Part shown: positions 16,927 through 25,780 of the stretch, piece after piece
How positions within the stretch are numbered: the stretch's first letter is position 1
How the letters are laid out: every line of letters starts with the position of its first letter
Source of the DNA: Streptomyces fildesensis
Lineage (GTDB): Bacteria > Actinomycetota > Actinomycetes > Streptomycetales > Streptomycetaceae
Direction of reading: 5' to 3'
Assembly: GCF_016107395.1 (NCBI RefSeq)
Contig: NZ_JAAIKO010000001.1
Location: 434,001-498,000, forward strand
Length of the DNA stretch: 64,000 nucleotides
Notes under the pieces: generated by a model
Databases searched by the model: none
Told to the model about the DNA's origin: nothing
The model's input: only the letters and a program-made list of their open reading frames with translations
Program-made: the position numbers and the translations under genes

Positions 16927-19383
16927 TCAGGACCGCCGGCGCCACACCCCCCACTGGAGCATCGCCGGGCCGGCCAGCGCCGAGCCGCCGCCCGCGACGA
17001 GGACCGCCAGCAGCACCCAGCGGATGGCGCCGAGCACCGCGCCCGGCGTGGAGCCGGTGGCGCGGACGACGTTCTGCTTCTGCGGATCGATGTGCTGGGC
17101 GGGGTTCACGGGCGGGGTGGCGGACGCCGGTGGCCCGCCGGACGTGCCGGCGGTGCCGCCGCCGGGACCGCCGGTCGTCGCGCCGCCGCCGGTGCCGGAC
17201 GAGGTCCCGACCGTGCCGCCCGCGGATCCCGCGCCGGCCGTGGCGCCGCCGTCCGCCCCCGGCGGGTCCGTCGCCTTCTCCAGGGTGGTGGCGGCGGCGA
17301 GCGCCTGGGTGCGCAGCGACTGCGGCATGGGCGCGTAGCCGGGCGGCAGCTGGCCCGCCGACACGCCGGGCGTCTGGCCCGGCCCCGCCGCGTACCGCAT
17401 GAGCCGGCTGTACGCCGCGCGGTCCGCCGCGGGCCGGCCGGTCGAGGCGGCGGCGTACGTGACGGTGGTCAGCGGGTACGCCCCGCCCCTGGCGCTCGCG
17501 GGGTCGGGGGTCAGCACCCCGGGGACGGCCGACGGCCGCATCGTGCCGACGCCCTTGGCGAGCGCGTCGTTCGTCGGCTTCACGAACGTGCCGTCGGCGG
17601 TGCGCAGCGCGGCGGTCCGCAGTCCGTACCGGGCCGCGGAGGCGGAGTCGACGAGGGCGATGACGGCCCGGTCGCCGGGCTTGGAGGCCTGGCTGACCAG
17701 CTTCGCCTTGTGGGCGTTGCTGTCGAGCTCGGCGACGATCGTCCGCCCGGTGTTGCCGCGCCGGGTGCGCTGGGCGCTGTCGTGCATGTCCTGGGTGTAC
17801 GGGTCCAGGTCGGTGATCCCGTACTGGAGCGGGTCGTTCGGGGGTACGGAGAGCGCGGGCGACAGCGTCGGGTCGGACTTGGGGAAGTCGGTCAGGCCGG
17901 TGTCCTTGTCCAGGGTCAGGCTGCCGAAGTACGGATTGATCTTCGCGCCCCAGGGATCCGGCTTCCCGGCGAGGAAGTCCCTGGCCTCCGGGTCCGACCG
18001 CAGCCACTGCCAGACCAGGCGCGCGGTGTCGGTCTCGTCCAGCGGCACCAGCAGGGAAAGCGGCCGGGCCGCGTCGACCGCCCAGTTCTTGTACTGCGGA
18101 TTGAGGGCGATGAATTCCGGGTCGTTGCGCAGGGACGCCGGATTCTTCGCCACATGTGCGGGCGGCTGCGCCAATTGCCAGCCCGGCACGTCACGGATAT
18201 AGGAATGCGTGAGCATTTTCGCGACGAGCCGTGGCGTCAGTCTCATTTCCTGCAGTTCGCCGGAGCCCGGTGTCTCGATGTAGAACCCGAGGGTGAGGCC
18301 GGAGACCGCGACCGGCGCGTGCACGACGGGTGGCCCGCCTTCCGCGGCCTCCACCGGGTCGAGGGTGAAGGCCAGACCGGGGGCGGCGGCGGCCGCCGCC
18401 GTCACCTGGCGGCGGGCGTAGGGCTCGCCGCTCTGGCTGAACCCGAAGGTCGTACCGGTGCTCTGGCAGAGCGTGGGCTGCCAGGACGTGAGGGCGTCCG
18501 TCACCATCTCCGAACCGATGGTGCGGGACTCGGGCTGGCCGATCGGGCAGTAGGAGCCGGTGGCCAGGAAGTCCAGCCGGAAGACGAGCCGTTGTTCCCA
18601 GCTGGTGGTGGACAGCCCGGACGCGTCGACCTTGTCCCCGGCGGTCGCCGTCGTACCGTCCGTGTCGTGCGCCCCGCGCGGCACGACGACCAGCCAGCAG
18701 TGCCGCGGGCCGGCGGCCGTGGCGTCGCCGCAGCCGAGATGGGGCGCCTGGACGACGGTCTGCGCCTCGAAGACCGACTCCCCGGTGCCGTCGGCCCCGA
18801 CGCGTACGAACGGCTGCTCGTTGGTGTCGATGGGCCCGAAGTAGGTGAAGTCCGTGGACGACTTGGTCGGCTTTCCCTTGACCGGGCGGAACGGCACGAA
18901 GGGGTTGTCGAAGGGGTGCGCCGGGTCCAGGACGTACGTCTTCTCGCCTGGGTCGACCTGGTCGGGCAGCGCCCGCTGGCCGGCCCACCGGCCGCCGGTG
19001 CCGCCGATGCCCGAGGCACCGAACTCGCAGTTCTCCCGGTCGGGCCCGTTCCGGCCGTCCCCCCAGCACTGCATGATCTGCAGATAGTTGGAGGTGAACT
19101 CGGTGTCGGTGGTCGGTGCCCCGCCGGTCCAGGTCACCCGGACGCCCTGCGCCCGCAGCTTCTTCGTCTGGTGGACGGTGACCTTCAGAGCGGAGAAGTC
19201 GTCGTAGCGGCCCTTGCTGCCGGAGAGCGTGACGGCCGACTCCTCGCCGTCGGCGGCGCTGGCCTGGGACGTGGTGACGGGCAGTGGCAGCAGGGCGATG
19301 ACGAGGGCCGCGAGGAGAGCGGCGAACCCGAGGATCTGCCGGCCCGGACGCCTGCTCGCGCGCTTGCTGTTGAGCCTGTTCAT
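16927..19383 (-). CDS. Large membrane-anchored protein with PstS-like C-terminal region
   Basis: 818 residues. N-terminal signal (ILGFAALLAALVIALLPLPV, cleavage near SQASA), long extracellular region, Gly/Thr-rich linker (about residues 705-770), then a helix (AIRWVLLAVLVAGGGSALAG) and a short basic tail. I do not recognise the N-terminal 500 residues; they hold several Cys (MQCWGDG, RENCEFG, GSYCPIG) suggesting disulfides. Residues about 520-700 resemble the last lobe of phosphate-binding proteins (RAVIALVDSASAARYG, GGAYPLTTVTYAA, LPPGYAPMPQSLRTQAL). The start codon overlaps the stop of the PstS-like gene (ATGA), implying coupled translation and a partner role. Function unknown; a surface receptor feeding the adjoining ABC permeases is inferred. 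Confidence 0.8.
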   Translation of the reverse strand: MNRLNSKRASRRPGRQILGFAALLAALVIALLPLPVTTSQASAADGEESAVTLSGSKGRYDDFSALKVTVHQTKKLRAQGVRVTWTGGAPTTDTEFTSNYLQIMQCWGDGRNGPDRENCEFGASGIGGTGGRWAGQRALPDQVDPGEKTYVLDPAHPFDNPFVPFRPVKGKPTKSSTDFTYFGPIDTNEQPFVRVGADGTGESVFEAQTVVQAPHLGCGDATAAGPRHCWLVVVPRGAHDTDGTTATAGDKVDASGLSTTSWEQRLVFRLDFLATGSYCPIGQPESRTIGSEMVTDALTSWQPTLCQSTGTTFGFSQSGEPYARRQVTAAAAAAPGLAFTLDPVEAAEGGPPVVHAPVAVSGLTLGFYIETPGSGELQEMRLTPRLVAKMLTHSYIRDVPGWQLAQPPAHVAKNPASLRNDPEFIALNPQYKNWAVDAARPLSLLVPLDETDTARLVWQWLRSDPEARDFLAGKPDPWGAKINPYFGSLTLDKDTGLTDFPKSDPTLSPALSVPPNDPLQYGITDLDPYTQDMHDSAQRTRRGNTGRTIVAELDSNAHKAKLVSQASKPGDRAVIALVDSASAARYGLRTAALRTADGTFVKPTNDALAKGVGTMRPSAVPGVLTPDPASARGGAYPLTTVTYAAASTGRPAADRAAYSRLMRYAAGPGQTPGVSAGQLPPGYAPMPQSLRTQALAAATTLEKATDPPGADGGATAGAGSAGGTVGTSSGTGGGATTGGPGGGTAGTSGGPPASATPPVNPAQHIDPQKQNVVRATGSTPGAVLGAIRWVLLAVLVAGGGSALAGPAMLQWGVWRRRS

Positions 19384-21140
19384 GCGTCCGCTCCCTTGCC
19401 TGGGGTGCGGGCGGTGCGGCCGCTGCGGCCGCTGCGCGCGCCCAGTGCGCGGGCGGCGATCGGCGGGCCGACGACCACACCGAGCAGCAGGATCGCGGAG
19501 AGCGCCATCAGCGTGGTGCGCAGCGCGCCCTGCCCGTCGGCGGCGAGCGAGACGGGGTTGCCCGCCACGGTCGCGTCGCCGCCACCGCCGCTGTCGGCCG
19601 GCAGCTGCTCCCCGGTGTCCGGGTCGATGGCCGTGGCGCCAGTGGTGCCGGTCGTCGCGCCCGCCGTCGTGGCGCCGGCGGTGGTCCCGCCCGCCGCGGT
19701 GCCGCCGGACGTGCCGGCAGTCGTCCCGCCGGTGGTTCCGGACGAACTGCCGGACGAACTGCCGGACGAGCTGCCGCCGTTGGCGCCGGACTTCACCGGC
19801 GTCTGCTGGTTCCTGGCACCCGCCGTGCCCGTCGAGCACTGCGTCGTCCCGCGCTTGTCGCAGGGCTGCGGGTACGGGGCGTTCTTGGCGAGGGTGTTGG
19901 AGCCGTCGGAGGAGAAGGTGGGGTTGCGGCAACCCTTGATGTCGACGTTCTTGGCCTCGACGCCGGGGATCCGGCGGACCTGCGAGAGCCCGGCCTGCAC
20001 CAGGTTGATGGGCAGCGGCGAGTAGCCGAGCTGGTCGGCCTGCTGCTGCCCCTCGCAGAGGAAGTAGTAGGCGAAGGCCCCGAGCGTTCTGCCCTTGTCC
20101 TCGGTGAACGGCGCCTCGTTCGTGGTCGGGACGATCATGTAGCTGTAGCTGGACAGCGGGTAGGCCCGGCGGTCACCGGAGCGGTAGACGTTGTCGAGGA
20201 TCTGCGTCAGATAGTCCGTGGAGTTCTTGTCGTCGTTGATCCGGGCGGACATCAGGCCCACAGCGACGCTGGAGGCCGTCGGCTCGACGTAGTAGCCGCT
20301 GCTGTTGAGCAGCTTGGCGACGGGAAAGCCGGTCTTGATCGCGTACGAGTACTCGACGTACGTGATCGCGCCCTCCGCCTGGGGCTGCCGGACGTAGCCG
20401 GAGACGCCGAGCGAGCCGGACTGGGCGGTGAACCCGGAGCCGGGGATGACCGGGTAGTACGACGTCAGGCCGCAGGGCGTCGGCTTGCCGGCGCGGCGGC
20501 AGTAGTCGTTCCACAGGCCGCTCTGCTCCTTGGCCATCCAGGTGCTGAACTGCGCGGTGGTGCCGGAACCGTCGGAGCGGACGACGGGGATGACCCGGCG
20601 GGCCGGGAGCGTCAGGCCGGGGTTGTCGGCCGCGACCTCGGGTGCGTTCCACATGGTGATCTTCCCCGTGAAGATCTTGGTGAGCACCGCGCCGGACAGC
20701 CGCAGGTTGGTGACCCGCTTGCCGCCGATCTTGAGGTTGTACATGAACGAGGTGCCGCCCGCCACGATCGGCATATAGGCGTAGCCGCGCTTCGGCGGCG
20801 CCTCCTTCACGCCGAACTCGGTCAGCCCGTACGGGATTTCCGAGACGCCGAAGTCCGAGACCCCGTTCTTGAACTGCTCGCGCCCGACGGACGATCCGAC
20901 CGCCGCGTAGTTCACCGTCATCCCGTACTGGGTGACGTTGCGGCGCCACTGGTCCAGCGCGTTGGAGCTCCAGGTGGACCCCGCCCCGCTGATCTTGGTG
21001 TACGAGTCGGCGTGCGCGGCGGGTGCCGCGGGCAGCTCGACGGCGAGCAGCACGCAGAGGAGCGCGAGGAGCGCGGCGACGGCGCGGGCGGCGCGGATGC
21101 GGCGGGCATCAGCGGGCGGTAGTACGGGTGCGGGTATCAC
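19380..21140 (-). CDS. PstS-like binding protein anchored by a C-terminal helix
   Basis: 586 residues. Signal peptide near residues 15-45 (ending PAAHADS), then a PstS fold with anion-binding motifs ISGAGSTWSSNALDQW, SEIPYG and VRSDGSGTTAQFSTWM. A Gly/Ser/Thr-rich linker (about residues 440-520) leads to a hydrophobic helix (LMALSAILLLGVVVG) and an Arg-rich tail. Standard PstS is a lipoprotein without such a tail; here the binding domain is held on a long stalk. GTG 21140 has AGGAG 6 nt upstream and overlaps the pstA-like stop (GTGA), so it is part of one operon with pstC- and pstA-like genes. Phosphate or a similar oxyanion is the likely ligand. Confidence 0.85.
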   Translation of the reverse strand: MIPAPVLPPADARRIRAARAVAALLALLCVLLAVELPAAPAAHADSYTKISGAGSTWSSNALDQWRRNVTQYGMTVNYAAVGSSVGREQFKNGVSDFGVSEIPYGLTEFGVKEAPPKRGYAYMPIVAGGTSFMYNLKIGGKRVTNLRLSGAVLTKIFTGKITMWNAPEVAADNPGLTLPARRVIPVVRSDGSGTTAQFSTWMAKEQSGLWNDYCRRAGKPTPCGLTSYYPVIPGSGFTAQSGSLGVSGYVRQPQAEGAITYVEYSYAIKTGFPVAKLLNSSGYYVEPTASSVAVGLMSARINDDKNSTDYLTQILDNVYRSGDRRAYPLSSYSYMIVPTTNEAPFTEDKGRTLGAFAYYFLCEGQQQADQLGYSPLPINLVQAGLSQVRRIPGVEAKNVDIKGCRNPTFSSDGSNTLAKNAPYPQPCDKRGTTQCSTGTAGARNQQTPVKSGANGGSSSGSSSGSSSGTTGGTTAGTSGGTAAGGTTAGATTAGATTGTTGATAIDPDTGEQLPADSGGGGDATVAGNPVSLAADGQGALRTTLMALSAILLLGVVVGPPIAARALGARSGRSGRTARTPGKGADA

Positions 21141-22420
21141 GAAGCACTCCTGGTCGGGGCGGATGCACGGGAGCCGGAGTCGAGCTGTTCCTCGGCGCGG
21201 GCGGCGAACCGTGCGGCGAACCGGGCCGCGTCGCGGCGCGAGGCCAGCACACGGCGGTGTTCCTGGCGGCGGGTCAGCCGGCCTGGGCCGCGCCCGCCGA
21301 TCACCCGGGCGGCGACGAACAGCAGCAGGACGAGCGCCATCAGCACGGCGGCCGTGCCGAATCCGCGGGCGATCATCGTCGGCTCGGGCGACTTGATGAA
21401 CTCGAACGTGGCCAGTGGCAGCGAGACCTGCGGCCCCGACAGCGGATCGGTGTTGGTGACGGCGGTGAATCCGGCGGTGAGCAGCACCGGCGAGGTCTCC
21501 CCGATGCCGCGCGCGGTGCCGAGGATCACGGACGTGGTGAGCCCGGACCTGGCGGTGGGCAGCACCACGTGCCACACCGTCCGCCAGCGCGAGGTGCCGA
21601 GGGCGTACGCGGCCTCGCGCAACGGGCCGGGCACCAGCCGGATGACGACGTCGGCGGCGCGGATGATGATCGGCAGCATCATCACGGAGAGCGCGAGGGC
21701 GGCGGCCAGTCCTGAGCGGTCGAGACCGAGGGTGAGGATCGCGGTGGCGTAGATGAACAGGCCCGCGACGATCGACGGCAGGGCCGTCATGGCCTCCACG
21801 ATGGTCCGCACGAAGCGCGCGAACCGGCCCGGCACCTCGTTGAGGAACACCGCGCACAGCAGCCCGGTCGGAACGGTGACCACCAGCGCGATCCCGATCT
21901 GCTCCAGCGTGCCGGTGATCGCGTGCAGGATCCCGCCCGCCGCCAGCGGGTCGAGGGGCCCGGCCGACGCCATGTCCTGCGTGTAGAAGTTCAGGTGCGG
22001 CAGCGCCTTGCGGCCCTCCCACAGGGTGTAGACGACGACGAAGGCGAGCGCGGCGAGCATCAGCAGGCCCAGGCTCTGGGCGAGGACGGCCGCCACCCGG
22101 TCGCGGACGGCGGGACCGTCCTCGTCGAAGGAGACCAGCAGCGCGTACAGCCCGAGGAAGAGCCCGTACGCCACGAGCGTGAAGCCGAGCCCGCCGCTGA
22201 ACGGCAGCAGCCGGGTGAAGAGCAGCGCGGTGATGCTCAGCGAGGCCGCCGCGGCGCCCAGCACCGCGTACACATCGGTGGCACGCAGCAGCGCGAGCCG
22301 GCGGCGCGGCTCGCGGGGGCTCCCGGCGTCGGGTGACGTCGACTTCGAGGGAAGAGTGGTGCGCGGGGAGTTCTGGGCGCTCATGGCGTTGTCTCCGCGC
22401 GGCGGGGCGACGAGGGTCAT
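21137..22420 (-). CDS. PstA-like ABC transporter permease
   Basis: 427 residues. A hydrophilic N-terminus (about 40 residues) precedes membrane helices. The MetI-type permease domain has the coupling loop motif REAAYALGTSRWRTVWHVVLP and GIGETSPVLLTAGF, which are typical of PstA. An additional pair of helices lies before the core (residues 45-120), and an Arg/Ala-rich cytoplasmic tail of about 50 residues follows it, so it is longer than a usual PstA (about 290). It starts 10 bp after the pstC-like gene and overlaps the PstS-like gene by 4 bp. It forms the channel with PstC-like, driven by PstB-like. Confidence 0.88.
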   Translation of the reverse strand: MTLVAPPRGDNAMSAQNSPRTTLPSKSTSPDAGSPREPRRRLALLRATDVYAVLGAAAASLSITALLFTRLLPFSGGLGFTLVAYGLFLGLYALLVSFDEDGPAVRDRVAAVLAQSLGLLMLAALAFVVVYTLWEGRKALPHLNFYTQDMASAGPLDPLAAGGILHAITGTLEQIGIALVVTVPTGLLCAVFLNEVPGRFARFVRTIVEAMTALPSIVAGLFIYATAILTLGLDRSGLAAALALSVMMLPIIIRAADVVIRLVPGPLREAAYALGTSRWRTVWHVVLPTARSGLTTSVILGTARGIGETSPVLLTAGFTAVTNTDPLSGPQVSLPLATFEFIKSPEPTMIARGFGTAAVLMALVLLLFVAARVIGGRGPGRLTRRQEHRRVLASRRDAARFAARFAARAEEQLDSGSRASAPTRSAS

Positions 22421-22430
22421 CGGGCCTTCC

Positions 22431-23468
22431 TCAGGAGTCGCTGGCCGCGCCGGACCGGCTGCGGGCGACGATCGACGATGCGGCGAAGTTGACGACGAGG
22501 GTCATCAGGAAGAGCGCGAGGCCCGCGGCCATCAGCGCGGACATGCCGAACTCGCTGGCCTCGCCGTACCGCAGGGCGATCAGCGAGGAGACGGAGCTGG
22601 AGCCGTTCTGCAGGATGTGTGGCTGGACCGCGAAGACCGGCGAGATGATCAGGTACACGCCGATGGTCTCGCCGAGCGCGCGGCCCAGGCCCAGCATCGT
22701 GCCGCCGATCATGCCGCCCTTGCCGAACGGCAGCACGACGCTGCGGATCATGCCCCAGCGCGTCGCACCGAGCGCGTAGGCGCCCTCCCGCTCACCGACC
22801 GGCGCCTGCGAGAAGACCTCCCGCATCACCGAGCAGGCGATCGGCGCGACCATCAGCGCGACGACGATGCCCGCGACGAAGGTGGAGGAGGTGTAGACGG
22901 TGGCGGTCGCGAGCGGGTCCGACGGGTCGGCGCCGTCGACCTTGAACAGCGGGAACCAGCCGAAGTACCGGGCGATCCAGCGCGCCGTGCCCAGCACGTG
23001 CCCCTGGAGGAAGAACAGCCCCCACAGCCCGTAGACCACCGAGGGCACGGCGGCCATCAGGTCGACCAGACTGATCAGCGTCTGGCGCAGCCGGGGCGGC
23101 GAGTACTCGCAGATGTAGAGCGCCGTACCGATGGCGAGCGGTACGGCGAAGCAGATCGCGACGAGGGCGATGAGCACCGTGCCGGTGAGGACGGCCGCGA
23201 TGCCGAAGTTCCCGGCGTCGGGCTCCCACGCCTCCGTGGTGAGGAACGAGAAGCCGGCTTTCGACAGCGCCTGCCACGCCCGGTAGAGCAGAAACCCGCC
23301 GACCAGCAGCATCACCGCCAGCACGAACCCCCCACCGCCCCGGGCCACCGCGCGGAAGACACGGTCGGGCAGCCCGGGATCCGCGTGCAGCCGCCTCGGT
23401 ACGTCCTCGGCGGCGGCTGCCGCGGGTGGTCGGTCATGCGTTCGTGTCGTCACATGGCTGACGTTCAC
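22431..23468 (-). CDS. PstC-like ABC transporter permease
   Basis: About 345 residues. Helices begin with FVLAVMLLVGGFLLYRAWQA; the core reads SLVDLMAAVPSVVYGLWGL, the coupling loop is REGAYALGATRWGMIRSVVLP, and GRALGETIGVYLI is a PstC hallmark. First gene of the minus-strand block. No good ribosome-binding site is seen: candidate starts are TTG 23492, GTG 23468 and GTG 23453. The 77-bp upstream space shows no clear pair of PHO-box direct repeats. With the PstA-like and PstB-like proteins it should form an importer; binding proteins are encoded immediately downstream. Confidence 0.87.
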   Translation of the reverse strand: MNVSHVTTRTHDRPPAAAAAEDVPRRLHADPGLPDRVFRAVARGGGGFVLAVMLLVGGFLLYRAWQALSKAGFSFLTTEAWEPDAGNFGIAAVLTGTVLIALVAICFAVPLAIGTALYICEYSPPRLRQTLISLVDLMAAVPSVVYGLWGLFFLQGHVLGTARWIARYFGWFPLFKVDGADPSDPLATATVYTSSTFVAGIVVALMVAPIACSVMREVFSQAPVGEREGAYALGATRWGMIRSVVLPFGKGGMIGGTMLGLGRALGETIGVYLIISPVFAVQPHILQNGSSSVSSLIALRYGEASEFGMSALMAAGLALFLMTLVVNFAASSIVARSRSGAASDS

Positions 23469-23545
23469 GGGGTGCGGTGGACGCGTGCGCAAGGCGATGT
23501 GAACGAGGGGCCCCGTAGAGGCAACTTCGTTTCACATGGCGTCAG

Positions 23546-23956
23546 TTACCGCACATCGGCTCCTTCGGAGAGACCGTTGTCCACCTGTTCGGTCCCGGCG
23601 GCACCCATCTCGGCAAGCAGCGCGCGGAAGCGGTCGTAGGCGGTCTGGCAGGTCGAGTGCCGCTCGTAGGCCCGCGACGAGACGGCGACCGTCTGCCCGT
23701 CCGCACCGCGCAGCCGCCACACCCAGCCGTTGCTGTCGGCGGCGTGCTGCACTCCCCCGGGCAGCCCCTCCGACCCGGCACACAACCGCCCGAACGCCCG
23801 CAGGCACTCCCCGTAGTCCGGGTAAGCGGTTGCGCCGACCGCTACCGTCCGCCCGTTCTGGGCGGTGAGCCGCCAGGAGTGAAATCCCTCGTCATCGATG
23901 TCTATCCGACAGCGCGCACCGACCCCGGCCGCGCCCCCCGTGTCCCCTGCTGCCAT
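23546..23956 (-). CDS. DUF1508 (YegP-like) two-repeat protein
   Basis: 136 residues with two copies of a short alpha/beta motif: RIDIDDEGFHSWRLTAQNGR with VAVGATAYPDYGECLRAF, and SNGWVWRLRGADGQTVAVSS with RAYERHSTCQTAYDRF. This is the YegP/UPF0339 (DUF1508) arrangement, whose biochemical role is unknown; some members are linked to stress or sporulation. It is a cytosolic protein without signal or helices. It is transcribed on the minus strand just upstream of the pstC-like gene (77 bp between them), so it could share a promoter region with that block. ATG 23956 follows a G-rich stretch. Confidence 0.72.
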   Translation of the reverse strand: MAAGDTGGAAGVGARCRIDIDDEGFHSWRLTAQNGRTVAVGATAYPDYGECLRAFGRLCAGSEGLPGGVQHAADSNGWVWRLRGADGQTVAVSSRAYERHSTCQTAYDRFRALLAEMGAAGTEQVDNGLSEGADVR

Positions 23957-24132
23957 CCCCCACCCCTGCTGGCCGTCTCAAGGAAGGCTGCATATGCGGC
24001 AGACATGCAGCACACGCAATGTAATGAGACTGCGCAGACAAAGGGCGTACTCACAGGAGCACCACAGCATGCCTTCACCACGAAGTTGCCCCTCGTTCAC
24101 CCCACCCGAGCAAGCGCTCTCCGCCCTCCGGT

Positions 24133-24684
24133 TCAGCGGATCCCGGAGCGGACCCGCTGACGAAGTCGCTCATCGGCAAGGGTCGGCGCGTCACGCCAAG
24201 CGAAGTCGGTCACCTCTTCGGCCTGCAGTTCCCTCACATCGGCCGCGGTGCGGAAGAGGAACCGGAAGTCGATGTGCCGGTGGCCGGGTTCGCCCTTGGC
24301 GGCGTTGGCCGGGATCGGATGAGTATCGATGTGAACGGGCCGGTCGCCGACCGAGGTGACCGATTCCATGGCGATACCCGTTTCCTCGGTGAGCTCCCGC
24401 AGGGCCGCGTCATGCAGCGTGGTGTCCTGCGGTTCGAGGTGGCCGCCGGGCAGCAGCCACGTGTCCAGAGCCAGATGGTGAATGTGCAGGACCTCGCCCT
24501 CCCGGTTGACGAGAACCGCGCCGGCCGTGGCATGCCCGCGGAACTCCTGACGGCTGCTGAGGTCGGCCCCGTCGTCAAGCAGCCCGAGCACGACGGACAG
24601 CGCGTCCTTCTCCTCAGGGTGCGCGTCCAGGTACGCGTCAACGGTGGCACGGATGTGTTCGGACGTGATGGCCAAGTCGATCAC
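24133..24684 (-). CDS. Nudix hydrolase
   Basis: 183 residues. The Nudix box is GHLEPQDTTLHDAALRELTE followed by ETG, near-canonical with one extra residue and Asp in place of the first Glu; the REL-EE core that binds magnesium is intact. N-terminal helices (about 45 residues) precede the domain. It should hydrolyse a nucleoside diphosphate linked to another moiety; substrate unknown. The GTG start overlaps the stop of the upstream fusion gene (GTGA), so both are made from one message. Pairing with an SAH-hydrolase-like NAD-binding protein hints at nucleotide or cofactor repair, but this is inference only. Confidence 0.85.
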   Translation of the reverse strand: MIDLAITSEHIRATVDAYLDAHPEEKDALSVVLGLLDDGADLSSRQEFRGHATAGAVLVNREGEVLHIHHLALDTWLLPGGHLEPQDTTLHDAALRELTEETGIAMESVTSVGDRPVHIDTHPIPANAAKGEPGHRHIDFRFLFRTAADVRELQAEEVTDFAWRDAPTLADERLRQRVRSGIR

Positions 24685-25730
24685 CTGTTGAAGTAGTTGA
24701 GCCAGATCGCCGCGATGGCGGCGCGGTCGGTCGCGCTGACCTCGTGCATACCGGATTCGAGATCACCGCGGGTGAGCATCCTGATGGCCGCCAGGATCTC
24801 GGCCTGCACCAGGAAGATGAAAGGCCCCACGCTGGCGCCGTGCAGAAAGTTGACGGCGTTGCCGCCGTTGGCCAGATAGAAGTAGTGGCCCGTGGTCCGG
24901 TAGCGGGTCACGTGCTCGCTCACCGTCGCTCGGGTGTAGACGTCCGGCAGTCCGAGCAGTTCCAGTTCATCCTCACTGCTCGTCACGGTGGCGACGTACG
25001 CTCCATTGCGCAAATGCGGGAAGTCCTCCCCGCGTAACGAGATCGCGCCCGTGGCGCAGAGCACCAGCCCTGCCCCGTTCAGCGCGCTCTCCCGGTCCCG
25101 GGCGACGGTGAAGCCCTGAGAAAGCGCCTGCGTCCGGCGGACGGGGTCGATGTCGAAGACGGTCACATGGACGCCCTTGGCGTGCAGCAGCCGGGCAATG
25201 CTCGATCCGAGCTTGCCGAACCCGATCACGAGGGCCGGGCGCCCGTGCAGGATGTCGCCCCGCCCGCGCATGTCGGGCCGGGCGTCGGTGCTGGCGCCCG
25301 CTCCGGATTCGGACGCGGACTCGGCCCTGAATCGCGACCAGACCACCTTGCCGATCGGTTCGCGGTCCTCGACGCCCCAACCGTCGGAGAGCTCATCGAC
25401 GATCAGCAGGCCGCGCCCGGAGATGTCCGTAGAGCCGGACCGCCGAATGCGCGGCACGGTCCTACTGCTGTCGTGGACCTCGATTCGGACCCACCCACCG
25501 GCGGCGGCCACCTTCACGAGAAATCCGCGGCCGGGGGCGGCGGCGTGGGTGAGGGCGTTGGAGGCGAGCTCGGAGACGCAGAGCCGTACGTCATCGGCTC
25601 GTCCTGACAGGCCCCAGGCCGCCAGAGTTGTGGTCGCGAAGTCGCGGGCTATGGCGATCGATGCCGGTACGGCGTCGAAGAATCGTTGCGCGGCCCCCGA
25701 CGGGACGGGCTCGGAATGCATTGGGTCCAT
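24681..25730 (-). CDS. Fusion of RsbW-type HATPase with S-adenosylhomocysteinase-like NAD domain
   Basis: 349 residues. Residues 15-135 are an anti-sigma/HATPase_c_2 domain: N box SELASNALTHA (53-63), HDSSR (86-90) and GRGLLIVDELSDGWG (105-119). After a Ser/Ala-rich linker (136-160), residues 164-320 match the NAD-binding domain of S-adenosylhomocysteinase: VIGFGKLGSSIARLL with the GxGxxG turn at 170-175, the acidic FDIDP at the end of strand 2, LVLCATGAISL, and YLANGGNAVNFLHGASVGPF. The N-terminal substrate domain of real SAH hydrolases is absent. ATG 25730 has AGGGGG upstream; a GTG at 25775 is an alternative. Operon with Nudix; divergent from the UTRA/GntR pair. Function unknown; probably NAD-sensing or signalling. 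Confidence 0.82.
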   Translation of the reverse strand: MDPMHSEPVPSGAAQRFFDAVPASIAIARDFATTTLAAWGLSGRADDVRLCVSELASNALTHAAAPGRGFLVKVAAAGGWVRIEVHDSSRTVPRIRRSGSTDISGRGLLIVDELSDGWGVEDREPIGKVVWSRFRAESASESGAGASTDARPDMRGRGDILHGRPALVIGFGKLGSSIARLLHAKGVHVTVFDIDPVRRTQALSQGFTVARDRESALNGAGLVLCATGAISLRGEDFPHLRNGAYVATVTSSEDELELLGLPDVYTRATVSEHVTRYRTTGHYFYLANGGNAVNFLHGASVGPFIFLVQAEILAAIRMLTRGDLESGMHEVSATDRAAIAAIWLNYFNR

Positions 25731-25780
25731 CGATCCCCCTGCAGCAGTGCCTCGCAAGGGTGTTGCGAAGCTCACAGCAA

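Noticed and set aside
16912..20025. A 1037-codon open frame on the plus strand opposite the 818-residue and PstS-like genes
   Set aside because: It is a high-GC antisense shadow; its translation is low-complexity (Arg/Gly/Ala-rich) and the opposite strand has signal peptides, folds and overlapping start/stop signals.
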